The translations under genes and the position numbers were made by a program. The notes beneath the pieces were generated by a model. The model was not told the DNA's origin and did no database searches. It saw only the letters and a program-made list of their open reading frames with translations. 8,789 nt of DNA from Bacillota bacterium (GTDB taxonomy: Bacteria > Bacillota > Clostridia > Oscillospirales > Ruminococcaceae): NCBI GenBank assembly GCA_023456995.1, contig JAEWNU010000117.1, positions 1 through 8,789 on the forward strand, in the 5' to 3' direction. Numbering within the stretch: the stretch's first letter is position 1; each line of letters begins with the position of its first letter. This document shows, in pieces, positions 1 through 7,060 of the stretch.

Positions 1-132
1 GGTAGTGACACCGTGATCGAAGCATCGATTTTCCCAAAACATGATGACAATCAAAATAAGGAGCAGGCCAAGACAGTAAACCAGAATAAAGCAAAACCAG
101 TGCTTTTGTCGTTTTTGCTGTTCTGCCACCAT
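1..132 (-). CDS. Unrecognised membrane protein, N-terminal 44 residues (3' end outside window)
   Basis: An open frame starts at the ATG at 132 and runs off the window edge with no stop. A good ribosome site, AAAGGAG (147-141), lies eight bases upstream, and the gene begins 28 bases after the HAD phosphatase stop, so it looks like a real continuation of the operon. The visible protein starts with a basic, Gln-rich stretch (MVAEQQKRQKHW). A hydrophobic segment of about 21 residues follows (12-33, rich in Phe, Leu, Ile and Val), then WENRCFDHG. This fits a single-pass anchor with a cytoplasmic N-terminus, or the first helix of a multi-pass protein. A signal peptide is less likely because no clear cleavage site follows. 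I do not recognise the family. Two Cys residues lie in the helix and one just after it. Confidence 0.7.
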   Translation of the reverse strand, partial: MVAEQQKRQKHWFCFILVYCLGLLLILIVIMFWENRCFDHGVTT

Positions 133-160
133 CTCTGCCGCTCCTTTACTTAATATGTGT

Positions 161-952
161 CTAGTGCGTCTCGATATATGTAATCAACGCTTCTATAGCG
201 CCATCGTCTACATGGCAGAGCGTGTGTTCGCACAACGCTTTGATATCGTCAGGGGCGTTTTGTGGGCAAAAAGACCGGATGCCCGGGAGTGAAAGCATTT
301 CAAAATCGTTATAATAGTCCCCTATCGTCAGCACACGACTACGATCCAGCTTTAGGTGATCAACCAACCACTCGATGGCACTGCCCTTTGAAACACCATT
401 GGGCATAACTTCAATAAATCGATCACAGGATATCGTTGTTTGCATACCGCCGGTCAAGTGTTGTTCGATGAAAGCCAGCATTTCGGCCTGTTCGCTGGGC
501 TCGTGATGAACGACCAGCTTGCACCACGGGTCGGTCACAGAAGCCAGCTCCCCAGTCGGGCTGGGTAACATCCATTCTGCACTCACACCCAGTTCCACCC
601 GGTGGTCGGGGCACCAAACGGCAATACTGTGACGCGGGTAATGGGCAAGCAGCGTATCCACTAGAGAAAGGGCTGCGTCATCGGGCAGAACGGCAGTATA
701 AAGACTTTGTTTTCTATCAAAATCATAAACCACACCACCGTTTACCATGATACAGGGCAAATTGACCGGCAGCATCTGCTGCAATTCAACAGTAGTGGGA
801 TGCAGCCCTCTTCCGGTTGCTAAAGCAAAGCGACCACCATTCTCAGTAAAATATCTAAGTGCATCTATGTTCTTTTGTGGAATTTCATACTTATCAGTTA
901 TCAGAGTACCATCCATATCTGAAAACAGACAGAAGCCGTCAAATTTCTTCAT
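161..952 (-). CDS. Cof-type HAD-IIB family phosphatase
   Basis: A 263-residue cytoplasmic haloacid-dehalogenase hydrolase, a typical length for the Cof subfamily. These enzymes remove phosphate from small sugar- and nucleotide-type phosphates, often promiscuously; the substrate cannot be read from sequence. Motif I is FSDMDGTL with nucleophile D12 and acid/base D14. Motif II is ATGR (45-48). Motif III is K189 in GVSKG. Motif IV is GDYYND (211-216), whose acids hold magnesium. The middle section (about 85-180) is the C2b cap expected for type IIB. The start codon at 952 overlaps the stop of the pseudouridine synthase by one base, and AAGGAG lies nine bases upstream. Another gene begins 28 bases after its stop. 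Co-location with lspA and an rRNA modifier gives no clear hint to substrate. Confidence 0.93.
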   Translation of the reverse strand: MKKFDGFCLFSDMDGTLITDKYEIPQKNIDALRYFTENGGRFALATGRGLHPTTVELQQMLPVNLPCIMVNGGVVYDFDRKQSLYTAVLPDDAALSLVDTLLAHYPRHSIAVWCPDHRVELGVSAEWMLPSPTGELASVTDPWCKLVVHHEPSEQAEMLAFIEQHLTGGMQTTISCDRFIEVMPNGVSKGSAIEWLVDHLKLDRSRVLTIGDYYNDFEMLSLPGIRSFCPQNAPDDIKALCEHTLCHVDDGAIEALITYIETH

Positions 953-1872
953 CAGTTCGTGCTCCTTCTGAGTTTTTCTAAAAAATCTTTAAAATATTGG
1001 GGTAACGGTGATTCAAACATAAGGTGTGCGCGGGATATTGGATGAATGAATCCCAATACAGCGGCGTGCAGGCATTGGCCAGGCAAAGGCACACGCTTAG
1101 CAGGCCCATAAACCGAATCGCCCGCCACGGGGTGTCCAATGGACGCCATATGCACCCTAATCTGGTGTGTCCGTCCTGTTTCCAGTTTACACCGCACCAG
1201 CGAAAATTGTGAAAAGCGCTCCAGCACCTCGTAATTAGTGGTAGCATTGCGGGAATTTTTCTCGGTGACACACATTTTCTTGCGATCAATTGGGTGCCGC
1301 CCAATCGGTTTTTCGATTCTCCCCTGCTCTTCTTTAATCCGGCCATGTACTACTGCAAAATAAAAGCGGTCAATGCTGTGCTCAGCAAACTGGGCCGATA
1401 ACCCTTCGTGCGTGGCATTGTCCTTGGCAATAACCAGCAACCCGCTGGTGTCCTTATCAATTCGGTGAACGATCCCCGGACGGATTATGCCGTTAATCGA
1501 AGAAAGCCTACCTTCACAATGATATAGCACCGCATTAACCAGAGTGCCACTCAAATTGCCTGCAGCTGGATGTACCACCATGCCCTGCGGCTTATCCACA
1601 ACCAGAAGATGTTCATCTTCATAAACGATATTAATCGCAATATTTTCTGGAAAGGCATCCAGCTTTACAGGTTCCGGTTCGCTGTATTCCACCCTGTCGC
1701 CTACTTTAACTTTAAGGCTTTTGCCTGCTACAGTTCCGTTACACAGCACCAGTCCCTGCTCACAGAGCAACTGGACAGCGTTGCGACTTAGTGGTGGATC
1801 AGAGGCAGCACTGACAAAAGCGTCCAGACGGGCGCCCTCATACTCAGCCGTTACTTGAATCTGTATTGCCAT
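952..1872 (-). CDS. RluD-family 23S rRNA pseudouridine synthase (RluA superfamily)
   Basis: This enzyme isomerises specific uridines of large-subunit rRNA to pseudouridine. I place the start at 1872 (MAIQIQVTAEYEG, 306 residues), which has AAGGGG just upstream. The upstream ATG at 1890 would add six residues (MRKRGA) but has no ribosome site. An N-terminal S4 RNA-binding domain spans about 10-65. The catalytic domain shows DEHLLVVDKPQGMVVHPA and then GIVHRIDKDTSGLLVIAK, with the nucleophile D139 in HRIDKDTSG, the same number as in E. coli RluD. LETGRTHQIRVHMASIGHPVAGDSVYG follows. The domain layout is that of RluD, but RluA, RluC and RluD cannot be separated reliably by eye, and Firmicutes often carry several paralogues (YlyB type in the lspA position). 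It overlaps the lspA end by 29 bases and ends in TGATG with the next start, so all three are translationally linked. Confidence 0.94.
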   Translation of the reverse strand: MAIQIQVTAEYEGARLDAFVSAASDPPLSRNAVQLLCEQGLVLCNGTVAGKSLKVKVGDRVEYSEPEPVKLDAFPENIAINIVYEDEHLLVVDKPQGMVVHPAAGNLSGTLVNAVLYHCEGRLSSINGIIRPGIVHRIDKDTSGLLVIAKDNATHEGLSAQFAEHSIDRFYFAVVHGRIKEEQGRIEKPIGRHPIDRKKMCVTEKNSRNATTNYEVLERFSQFSLVRCKLETGRTHQIRVHMASIGHPVAGDSVYGPAKRVPLPGQCLHAAVLGFIHPISRAHLMFESPLPQYFKDFLEKLRRSTN

Positions 1873-2365
1873 CGCTCCCCTTTTCCTCATCTTTGTTTAG
1901 GTTTTGCGTCTTCTTACGTTCTGAGCGAAAAGCCGCTATAAGCATCAAGCAAGCGCCGACCACAACACAGCAATCAGCCAGATTGAACATCGGGTAACTG
2001 AAAAGCGCGTTGATGTCGATATAATCCACTACAAATCCGTGCCGGATGCGGTCAATTAAATTGCCTAATCCGCCCGATATAATCAGCGTAATACATATTC
2101 GTTCCAACGGGTCTTTAATTTTTCCGCTAATTAGCAACCAGCCTGCGGCACAGAGAATAGCAGCTACCAAGATTATCAGCAGCATACGCTGGCCGGTAAA
2201 AATACCGAAGGCAGCTCCGCGGTTTTCGACATAGGTAAAACTTAAAATACCGGGAATCACCGTCATGGTGGCGATGGGCGCAAGACTATTGAGTGCCCAA
2301 AGTTTAATGAGCTGATCACATGCAACCAACACAGCCACCAGTATAAAACATATTGTTGCAGACAT
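1844..2365 (-). CDS. lspA: Lipoprotein signal peptidase (signal peptidase II)
   Basis: A 173-residue inner-membrane aspartyl protease that cuts signal peptides from diacylglyceryl-prolipoproteins just before the lipid-modified cysteine. Four hydrophobic segments are visible, at about 4-25, 60-80, 88-104 and 127-146. The conserved motifs are DQLIK (17-21), VENRGAAFGI (46-55), GGLGNLIDRIRHGFVVDYID (98-117) and FNLAD (127-131). The catalytic aspartates are most likely D114 and D131. The last 27 residues are a hydrophilic, charged cytoplasmic tail overlapping the next gene. The ATG at 2365 is fixed as the first usable start by an in-frame TAA two codons upstream; the nearest ribosome site (AAGGA, 2384-2380) is rather distant at 14 bases. 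A probable terminator separates it from ileS, so it may start a new transcript or be read through at a lower level. Confidence 0.97.
   Translation of the reverse strand: MSATICFILVAVLVACDQLIKLWALNSLAPIATMTVIPGILSFTYVENRGAAFGIFTGQRMLLIILVAAILCAAGWLLISGKIKDPLERICITLIISGGLGNLIDRIRHGFVVDYIDINALFSYPMFNLADCCVVVGACLMLIAAFRSERKKTQNLNKDEEKGSDGNTDSSNG
1873..1890 (-). promoter_or_regulatory. Ribosome site deciding the pseudouridine synthase start
   Basis: AAGGGGAG (1882-1875) lies just upstream of the ATG at 1872, whereas the bases before the earlier ATG at 1890 (CCTAAACAAAG) contain no Shine-Dalgarno. The chosen protein also begins like its family, with a short strand leading directly into the S4 domain. 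The spacing is short (about four bases), so some use of the upstream ATG cannot be excluded. Confidence 0.6.
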
Positions 2366-2424
2366 AATTTATGAATCGTTCCTTCCGCTTGTTATTAACT
2401 GCGATGACCATCACTACCGACACC

Positions 2425-2459
2425 TATCCCTTAATAAAATGGTACGTAAGCAAGGGATA
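2425..2459. repeat. Inverted repeat in the ileS-lspA gap
   Basis: Two perfect 8-base arms, TATCCCTT (2425-2432) and AAGGGATA (2452-2459), are separated by 19 bases. The repeat lies between the ileS terminator and lspA. It could be an operator for a dimeric regulator or an RNA hairpin in the lspA leader. No T-run follows it on either strand, so it is not an obvious terminator. I could not find a good promoter consensus in the rest of the 178-base gap (2366-2543). Confidence 0.4.
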
Positions 2460-2497
2460 CCGGTTACATTGTGTTCGTACATAATTAGTATGAAGAA

Positions 2498-2525
2498 CGG
2501 CGCATCACAGGAGTATGATGCGCCG
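2498..2525 (-). terminator. Probable Rho-independent terminator after ileS
   Basis: A perfect 10-base-pair stem, CGGCGCATCA with TGATGCGCCG (arms 2516-2525 and 2498-2507), closes an 8-base loop 18 bases past the ileS stop. In the direction of ileS transcription it is followed by TTCTTCAT, a pyrimidine-rich but imperfect T-tract, so termination may be partial. On the plus strand no T-run follows, which favours the minus-strand reading. Confidence 0.65.
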
Positions 2526-2543
2526 CCATGTGCACAAGCAGAT

Positions 2544-5327
2544 TTATTTGATGATAGCCGCGCAGCGTGCGCAAAGCGTGGAATGTTCATGATCTTTACC
2601 GACCGTATCGGAGAAGGACCAGCAACGTTCGCACTTCTCGCCGTCCGCACCGACCACCTCAATTCCAAGCCCGTCAATATCAGCAGCGTCGCCGCCGGCA
2701 GCGTTGACAACTTCCACCTGCGAGACGATAAGCACCATCGGCAACAAGTCCTTGACCGAAGAAACAAAATCGTAAAGCTCGCCCTCGGCGTGAAGAATAA
2801 CCTTGGCTTCCAAGGATTTGCCGATTTTCTTTTGAGCACGGGCCATTTCCAGCACCTTGTTGGCGCTGTCGCGAATCTCATGGATGCGATCCCACTTGGC
2901 CATAAATTCATCAGAAGCCTTATCGGCGGTACCGTCGGGCATCTCATGGAACACAACCGACTCAGTACTGTCGCCCGTTTGTTTGGGCAGATAGCGCCAG
3001 ATTTCTTCAGCGGTGAACGGGATGATCGGTGCCAGCATCAGCGTTAAGCCACGCAGAATGCGATAAATAGCAGTCTGAGCCGCACGGCGTGCATCAGAAT
3101 CGGCCGCTTCAACGTACAGGCGGTCTTTAAGCACATCCAGATAGAAATTAGACATATCCACCGTACAGAAATTGTGGATTGCATGATAGATAATATAGAA
3201 TTCATAGGTGCCGTAAGATTCACGTACCTTTGTTGCAAGGTCTGAGAGTTTTGCCAGTGCCCAGCGGTCAATGTCAAGCAGCTTGTCGTCAGAAGCCATA
3301 TCCTTGTTCGGGTCAAAGTCATAGAGGTTGCCCAGAATATAGCGTGCGGTATTACGAATCTTGCGGTAAACCTCGGAGAGCTGCTTTAAAATCTCCTTGG
3401 AGACGCGGATGTCGGAGTGATAGTCGGAAGAAGCAACCCACAAACGCAAAATATCTGCGCCGTACTGGTCGGTGATATCCTCGGGTACCATACCATTGCC
3501 CAAAGACTTCGACATCTTTTTGCCTTCGCCGTCCACGACCCAACCATGGGTACAGATCTCACGGTAGGGTGCGGCGTTGCGCCAAGCCACAGCCGTCAGC
3601 AGTGACGACTGGAACCAGCCACGATACTGGTCGGCACCTTCAAGATAGAGGTCGGCAGGCCAGCTTTGCCCCTCGCGGGTGTCAAGCACCGCGGCATGCG
3701 TTACACCGGAATCAAACCAAACATCCATGATGTCGGTTTCTTTAGTGAATTCCTTGCCGCCACAGTGTGGGCAGGTCGTGCCCTTGGGCAGAATGTCAGC
3801 GGCGTCCTTGGTGTACCAAGCGTCTGAACCCTCGGTTCTAAATAGCTCAGAAACGGCTGTGATGCTATCGTCAGTGACATACTCCTTACCGCAATCCTTG
3901 CAGAAGAAAATGGGGATTGGCACACCCCAAGTACGCTGGCGCGAGATGCACCAGTCGCTGCGGTCCTGCACCATACCAGCCATACGGTCCTCACCCCAAC
4001 CGGGAATCCAATGGACCTTTCTCAGTGCTTCGACAGCCTGATCTTTAAACTGCTCAACTGAGCAGAACCACTGCTCGGTTGCGCGGAAGAGAATTGGCTG
4101 CTTGCAGCGCCAGCAGTGCGGATATTGGTGGATAACGTGTTCACTGGCAAACAGCGAGCCGTTCTCCTTGATGTGCGCATAGATTGCCTTGTTCGCTTCA
4201 TTTGTGGTCAAACCGGCAAACGGGCCAGCATCCTTGGTCATGCGACCTTTGTTATCCACAGGAACCAGTATCGGAATCTGTGGGTAATGCTTGCAGACCT
4301 CAAAGTCCTCAACGCCGTGGCCGGGTGCGGTATGAACAATACCGGTGCCGCTTTCAAGCGTGACGTGATCGCCCACGATCACCAGCGAATCGCGATCGAT
4401 AAAGGGATGCTTGCAAACGCAAAGCTCCAAATCCGAACCTGAAAAGCCGCCCATTACTGTATAATCTGAAATGCCGGCCGCCTTCATAACCTGAGGCAGC
4501 AGCTCCTCGGCGATAACGTAAAACTCATCGTTGGCTTTGACCAGCACATAGTCATATTTGGGACCTACGCAAAGCGCAAGGTTTGCCGGCAACGTCCAGA
4601 TGGTAGTCGTCCAGATAACTACATAGGTTTTGGAAAGATCAGCGCCAAGCTTGGTGAACAAGCCGCCCTTGTCGTCAGTAACCTGGAACTTGACATAAAC
4701 GGTCGTGCAGGGGTCCTCGGCATATTCAATCTCTGCTTCGGCCAGCGCGGTCTGGCAATCCGGGCACCAATAAACTGGCTTTAAGCCCTTATAGATATAG
4801 CCTTTTTTAGCCATTGCGCCAAAGACCTCAATCTGTTTGGCTTCAAAAGCGTTATCCAGCGTAATATAAGGATGGTTGTAATCAGCTAATGTACCAAGTC
4901 GCTTGAACTGGCCCTTTTGAATCTCAACATGCTTTTTGGCAAACGCACGGCAGGTCTGACGCAGTTCAACCGGCGTGATAGGCTTCTCAACGCCAAGTTC
5001 AGCTAATGCTTTCAACTCAATGGGCAGACCATGAGTATCCCAGCCCGGGATGTATGGCGCACAGTAACCCAGCATGTTTTTAGAGCGGACGATAATATCC
5101 TTTAACGTCTTATTCAGCGCAGTACCAAGATGGATGGACGCATTGGCATAAGGCGGGCCGTCATGGAAAATAAAAGAAGGCTTACCCTGATTGTGCTCAA
5201 TCATCTTGTGGTAAAGATCATTTGCGTCCCACTCTTTGATCATTTCCGGTTCCTTTTGAGGAAGCGAGGCACGCATTGAAAAGTCTGTTTTAGGCAGATT
5301 CATCGTGCTATTGTAGTCATTAGCCAT
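2544..5327 (-). CDS. ileS: Isoleucyl-tRNA synthetase, bacterial type 1
   Basis: A 927-residue class Ia synthetase that attaches isoleucine to tRNA-Ile and edits misactivated valine. The first signature is HLGT (66-69, the HIGH equivalent) in DGPPYANASIHLGTALNK. The editing (CP1) region holds WTTTIWTLPANLAL and GTGIVHTAPGHGVEDF. The second signature is KMSKS at 604-608. DIMDVWFDSGVTH and GADILRLWVASSDY are also typical. The C-terminal zinc ribbon is intact (C899, C902, C919, C922), and its presence with this architecture fits the mupirocin-sensitive type 1 class rather than the eukaryote-like type 2. A second set of Cys pairs, C476/C479 and C519/C522, sits in the catalytic core and could hold another metal; Bacillus IleS appears to lack it. 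Start 5327 has AAGGAG ten bases upstream. A probable terminator follows the stop. Long open frames on the other strand are shadows of this gene. Confidence 0.98.
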   Translation of the reverse strand: MANDYNSTMNLPKTDFSMRASLPQKEPEMIKEWDANDLYHKMIEHNQGKPSFIFHDGPPYANASIHLGTALNKTLKDIIVRSKNMLGYCAPYIPGWDTHGLPIELKALAELGVEKPITPVELRQTCRAFAKKHVEIQKGQFKRLGTLADYNHPYITLDNAFEAKQIEVFGAMAKKGYIYKGLKPVYWCPDCQTALAEAEIEYAEDPCTTVYVKFQVTDDKGGLFTKLGADLSKTYVVIWTTTIWTLPANLALCVGPKYDYVLVKANDEFYVIAEELLPQVMKAAGISDYTVMGGFSGSDLELCVCKHPFIDRDSLVIVGDHVTLESGTGIVHTAPGHGVEDFEVCKHYPQIPILVPVDNKGRMTKDAGPFAGLTTNEANKAIYAHIKENGSLFASEHVIHQYPHCWRCKQPILFRATEQWFCSVEQFKDQAVEALRKVHWIPGWGEDRMAGMVQDRSDWCISRQRTWGVPIPIFFCKDCGKEYVTDDSITAVSELFRTEGSDAWYTKDAADILPKGTTCPHCGGKEFTKETDIMDVWFDSGVTHAAVLDTREGQSWPADLYLEGADQYRGWFQSSLLTAVAWRNAAPYREICTHGWVVDGEGKKMSKSLGNGMVPEDITDQYGADILRLWVASSDYHSDIRVSKEILKQLSEVYRKIRNTARYILGNLYDFDPNKDMASDDKLLDIDRWALAKLSDLATKVRESYGTYEFYIIYHAIHNFCTVDMSNFYLDVLKDRLYVEAADSDARRAAQTAIYRILRGLTLMLAPIIPFTAEEIWRYLPKQTGDSTESVVFHEMPDGTADKASDEFMAKWDRIHEIRDSANKVLEMARAQKKIGKSLEAKVILHAEGELYDFVSSVKDLLPMVLIVSQVEVVNAAGGDAADIDGLGIEVVGADGEKCERCWSFSDTVGKDHEHSTLCARCAAIIK

Positions 5328-5470
5328 TGGGTTCTCTCTCCTTAAAATTAGCTTATACTGTTACCTTCCATTAAAAGGCAGAACATTTGCGAAGGCATTC
5401 ATCTAATAAGAACCGCCGCAGAGCGGAAAGGTAATCGCAAAATATGTCTAACTTTAGTGGAATAACAGCA
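5328..5470 (-). promoter_or_regulatory. ileS leader with interleaved complementary segments; no T-box seen
   Basis: A 143-base gap between the divIVA stop and the ileS start. It ends in a strong ribosome site, AAGGAG at 5343-5338, ten bases before the ATG. Two complementary pairs are visible on the minus-strand RNA. UUUGCGA (5441-5435) pairs with UCGCAAA (5392-5386). UUACCUUUCC (5434-5425) pairs with GGAAGGUAA (5369-5361) with one bulge. Their order is A-B-A'-B', so they are either mutually exclusive or form a pseudoknot. A short CCGC-TCT-GCGG hairpin lies between. I see no convincing -35/-10 promoter and no uridine-tract terminator. A T-box, common before clostridial ileS, is not recognisable: the only UGG-type site would match a UCCA tRNA end. 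Function is unproven and chance pairing is possible. Confidence 0.35.
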
Positions 5471-6259
5471 TTATTTTTTAAATTTGGGCTGATTGCTGTT
5501 GCGCTTTATTTTAAAAGCCTCGCCAAATCTCATATCGCCAAATTTTGAATTATCGGGCATTGTATAAGGCGAAGCGGTTTCATTATCAATTGAGTCGGCC
5601 TCGGGTTCATCATCCTCAAGCGCCACGCCAAAACCGGCGGTCTCATCATCTTCTTCCTCAGCATCAATATCGGCCATCGGATTAGTGACTTCGGGTTCTG
5701 CTTGGGGGGATGCTGGCTTTTCATATTCGTTAAAAGATTCAGACTGTGGAGGCGCTATTTGAGCACCAGCCTGAGTGTCCGAAACCGCAGGAGCCTCGTC
5801 GGGTTCATCTTCCTGCCCCGGCAACGCACTAATCAGCTCGAGGTGCCGTTTATACATATCCAACAGACGGTTTTTAAAGCTGGCGACCTCGCGCTGGGTT
5901 CTCAGCAGATTATCCTGCTCACGCTCTATCTGCCGCTTTGCGTGGTTGGTCATCGCCTCAGCCTTTATTGTAGCATCGCGTAAAATAATTTCTGCCTTGG
6001 TTTTAGACTCGCGAATGACGCTGTCACCAAGTTTTTGTGAACCGAGTATCGCCGTACGTAAACTTTCTTCATCCTCGCGGTATTCGGTGAGCTTATCGGC
6101 CAAAACTTCAAGCTTTTTCTCTAAATCGGAATTTATTTCAAGCATCTCCGACATCGATTTTGCCGCCTGTTCTAAAAAGGCGTTGACATCGTCCATTCTG
6201 TAACCGAATCCGAAGGTTTTATCAAAAGTTTTTTCAGCAATTTCTTTGGGCGTGAGCAT
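5471..6259 (-). CDS. divIVA: DivIVA family cell-division/polarity protein
   Basis: A 262-residue coiled-coil scaffold protein that recognises negatively curved membrane at septa and poles and recruits partner proteins. The N-terminal lipid-binding domain is clear: LTPKEIAEKTFDKTFGFGYRMDDVNAFL.. (2-29), matching the family pattern of an F-containing tip loop followed by GY and D-V-FL. Heptad-rich helix follows to about residue 145, with many Glu, Lys, Leu and Ile residues. Residues 148-235 are a disordered, strongly acidic Pro/Glu/Asp-rich linker. The C-terminus switches to the basic KIKRNSNQPKFKK after a KFGDMRFGEAF motif. The protein is longer than B. subtilis DivIVA mainly because of the acidic tail. 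The start at 6259 is backed by AAGGGGG seven bases upstream, overlapping the ylmH stop. This is probably the last gene of the tight division group before the ileS leader. Confidence 0.95.
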   Translation of the reverse strand: MLTPKEIAEKTFDKTFGFGYRMDDVNAFLEQAAKSMSEMLEINSDLEKKLEVLADKLTEYREDEESLRTAILGSQKLGDSVIRESKTKAEIILRDATIKAEAMTNHAKRQIEREQDNLLRTQREVASFKNRLLDMYKRHLELISALPGQEDEPDEAPAVSDTQAGAQIAPPQSESFNEYEKPASPQAEPEVTNPMADIDAEEEDDETAGFGVALEDDEPEADSIDNETASPYTMPDNSKFGDMRFGEAFKIKRNSNQPKFKK

Positions 6260-6271
6260 GCGTTATCCCCC

Positions 6272-7060
6272 TTAAACATATTTCAGGTACGTAATATGAA
6301 GTCTACCTTTTTTAGTTGGACTGCCAATAGTTGAGATTATAAATTTTCCAAAACCACGCACAGAAAGCTTGTCGCCTTCTATAATCTGTTTGGACACAGA
6401 ATCCTGCAGTTGCGCATTTCTTTGAACATAGCCCTGCGTAATCAACCGGACGCTGTCTGCTCGGCTGGTGCCAGTGAGCATGGCGACAACGGCATCAAGC
6501 CGCATGGCGCTAATAACGCCGGTACAGGTCTCAGTTGTGAAGGCAGCAGGCAACGCTGCCGGTTTGCCAAGCCTACATGCCACACCTACATTACCGATCT
6601 TTTCAAGTTCGGACAAGGCCACCTTTGCCGCAGTGTCAAGCAAAAACACAACGGCGAGGCAGTCTCCGACCAAAATGTCGCCGACTGCCTCACGTTTAAT
6701 CCTCAAAGCCATCAACGACCCTAGCACATCCCGGTGTGAAACGGTGTAGCCCTTTGGAAATAGGATGGTCAAAGCTGTAAAAGGATAATCGGTTTCGTCA
6801 AGAGAAATGCGATCGGCATAGTCTGGTGCAACCGCACAAAACACGCGCCGCTGCGCGTCTTCAAAGCCGCCCTGAAAAAAGCAGCACACGCCGTTGGTTT
6901 TTAGAAGCCCATATTGTTCGGCAAGTGCTTGCTCATGCTCATTGAGAAAAGCTGAGAAGCAAGGTTTCCCCCGCTTATCGGCCAAATCGCATAAATCGGT
7001 CAGCCGCAAAAGCAGCATACGGTCGGATTCCTCGATGACCGAGTCAAAACGACGGTTCAT
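6272..7060 (-). CDS. ylmH: YlmH family S4-domain RNA-binding protein
   Basis: A 262-residue cytoplasmic RNA-binding protein of normal family length. The N-terminal 180 residues carry the YlmH-specific region, including LTDLCDLADKRGKPCFSAFL near the start and FPKGYTVSHRDVLGSLMALRIKR around 101-123. The S4 RNA-binding domain begins near SAMRLDAVVA (184-193), continues through GYV.RN, and ends with SVRGFGKFI and TKKGRLHI.Y.KYV. YlmH relatives bind ribosomal RNA; B. subtilis YlmH has been linked to ribosome-associated quality control alongside its paralogue RqcP, which I cite from memory. No good Shine-Dalgarno precedes the ATG at 7060: the junction with sepF is TAA-ATG with zero spacing, so reinitiation is the likely mode of translation. 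The divIVA ribosome site overlaps its stop. ylmG, which separates sepF and ylmH in Bacillus, is absent here. Confidence 0.93.
   Translation of the reverse strand: MNRRFDSVIEESDRMLLLRLTDLCDLADKRGKPCFSAFLNEHEQALAEQYGLLKTNGVCCFFQGGFEDAQRRVFCAVAPDYADRISLDETDYPFTALTILFPKGYTVSHRDVLGSLMALRIKREAVGDILVGDCLAVVFLLDTAAKVALSELEKIGNVGVACRLGKPAALPAAFTTETCTGVISAMRLDAVVAMLTGTSRADSVRLITQGYVQRNAQLQDSVSKQIIEGDKLSVRGFGKFIISTIGSPTKKGRLHITYLKYV

Noticed and set aside
1873..1890. ATG at 1890 as the start of the pseudouridine synthase
   Set aside because: No ribosome site precedes it, while the ATG at 1872 has AAGGGG upstream and gives a family-like N-terminus.
2439..3047. 202-codon open frame on the plus strand opposite the ileS 3' end
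   Set aside because: It lies antisense to the confidently assigned IleS C-terminal region, has no recognisable motif, and its codons are those forced by the ileS frame. It is a shadow.
3679..4041. 120-codon plus-strand frame inside ileS, and similar frames elsewhere (for example 5775-6203 over divIVA)
   Set aside because: Both lie entirely within strong minus-strand genes and have low-complexity or nonsense composition with no supporting ribosome site or operon partner.
5355..5375. AATGGAAGG-like sequence before ileS as a possible T-box antiterminator
   Set aside because: The T-box core (AGGGTGGNACCGCG type) is absent. UGGA would pair with a UCCA tRNA end, not the ACCA end expected for tRNA-Ile. 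There is too little room for stem I and no terminator follows.
5413..5426. CCGC-AGA-GCGG hairpin between divIVA and ileS as a terminator
   Set aside because: The stem is only four pairs and is followed by CGGTTCTTATT rather than a real T-tract, so it is too weak to call.
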